A stretch of 22,190 bases of DNA from NCBI GenBank assembly GCA_964012875.1, contig CAXGUU010000016.1, positions 1 through 22,190 on the forward strand, written 5' to 3'. The notes under the pieces were generated by a model, which was given only the letters and a program-made list of their open reading frames with translations, was not told the DNA's origin and made no database searches. The DNA comes from CAXGUU01 sp964012875 (lineage in GTDB: Bacteria > Pseudomonadota > Gammaproteobacteria > Ga0077536). A program made the translations under genes and the position numbers. Position 1 is the first letter of the stretch, and the number at the start of each line of letters is the position of its first letter. Of the stretch, positions 21,818 through 22,190 are shown one piece after another.

Positions 21818-22190
21818 CCGCCTGGCTCTCCGCCTTCTGGCGCAGATTATCGGGGTCGTAAAACGGTGTTTCAACGCATCTCACCGCGACCAGCGTGCCG
21901 TCATCAATACGAACTTCCAGTGTGCGGCCAACTTCGTGCAGCGGCTCGTCAACCATGGCGAGACCAATTACGGCATCACGATGCGGACTGAATGCGACAC
22001 TGGTAATTCGACCGGCGATATCGCTCTGTTCGATGACCAGATGATTTTCCAGAATGCCGCGCGCCCTGCCGTCATTGCACTCGAAACCAACCAATCGTCG
22101 CGCTCGTTTCGGTTTCAGTGTGGTCAGGCTGTGTTTGCCCATGAACCGGGGTTTCGAAAGTTTTACCCCCCAACCGAGGTTGGCTTCGAA
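21810..22190 (-). CDS. C-terminal part of a GCV_T-type protein (aminomethyltransferase, SoxA/MgdC alpha, or dimethylglycine dehydrogenase-like)
   Basis: Only the last 126 codons are inside the window; the frame stays open to the edge (FEANLGWGVKLSKPRFMGKH precedes the internal ATG at 22142, so that ATG is not the start). The text RFMGKHSL, LVGFECND, ENHLVIEQSDIAGRITSVAF, SPHRDAVIGLAMVD and VRCVETPFYDPDNLR is the glycine-cleavage T-protein C-terminal barrel. Proteins with this end transfer a one-carbon unit from an aminomethyl or N-methyl group to tetrahydrofolate. The FYDP ending is seen in sarcosine oxidase alpha subunits, and the overlapping SoxG-like gene fits that. A stand-alone T-protein or a fused flavoprotein is equally allowed by what is visible. 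Confidence 0.8.
   Translation of the reverse strand, partial: FEANLGWGVKLSKPRFMGKHSLTTLKPKRARRLVGFECNDGRARGILENHLVIEQSDIAGRITSVAFSPHRDAVIGLAMVDEPLHEVGRTLEVRIDDGTLVAVRCVETPFYDPDNLRQKAESQADV

Noticed and set aside
1..22190. CRISPR array, tRNA genes, insertion sequences, integrase or attachment sites
   Set aside because: Read on both strands; no regularly spaced repeats, cloverleaf, transposase or integrase motif was seen.

Overview
The window looks like chromosomal DNA of a moderately GC-rich gammaproteobacterium, probably an uncultured one. The lineage call rests on a CmoA-like/CmoB/TrhO tRNA wobble-uridine set, an Escherichia-like Psd start, pgi, and HD-GYP and serine/threonine kinase-cNMP remnants of a type I associate with gammaproteobacterial genomes. 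I see no tRNA, rRNA, CRISPR array, insertion sequence or phage gene.

Left part (1-5110): a minus-strand run sco, pcuAC (4-bp ATGA overlap) and psd (cut by the window edge) pairs copper delivery for cytochrome oxidase with phosphatidylethanolamine synthesis. On the plus strand lies a collapsed Ser/Thr kinase-cNMP gene, convergent with pgi. Then come the 3' remnant of a glucose/sorbosone dehydrogenase gene and, overlapping its stop codon, an intact gene of unknown function.

Centre-left (5120-8546): trhO and a cmoA-like gene (minus) diverge from cmoB (plus). Together they could carry out all three steps from U34 to 5-oxyacetyl-uridine (cmo5U34) in tRNA. cmoB is followed by a short-chain dehydrogenase pseudogene with a deletion, a frameshift and a nonsense codon.

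Centre (8556-12837): an intact type-I ABC exporter half-transporter, a secreted DUF1329 protein closed by a very clear rho-independent terminator, and a heavily decayed HD-GYP phosphodiesterase gene. Four broken genes lie within about 11 kb, so this part of the chromosome is losing accessory and signalling genes.

Right-centre (12838-17335): a dienelactone hydrolase fused to an NTF2/SnoaL-like domain, a glutathione S-transferase, a protein resembling DUF4336/metallo-beta-lactamase-fold proteins without the usual metal motif, a secreted pentapeptide-repeat protein and a luciferase-like flavin oxidoreductase.

Right end (17373-22190): a minus-strand run, in transcription order a protein ending in a glycine-cleavage-T C-terminal domain (cut by the window), a SoxG-like protein, an XRE-cupin regulator, an Amt ammonium channel, a 74-aa one-helix membrane protein and a DAO-type FAD oxidoreductase. 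The likely theme is oxidative demethylation or deamination of an N-methylated or amine compound coupled to ammonium movement. The substrate cannot be read from this window. No gap between annotated features exceeds 300 bases; the longest is 10407-10658.
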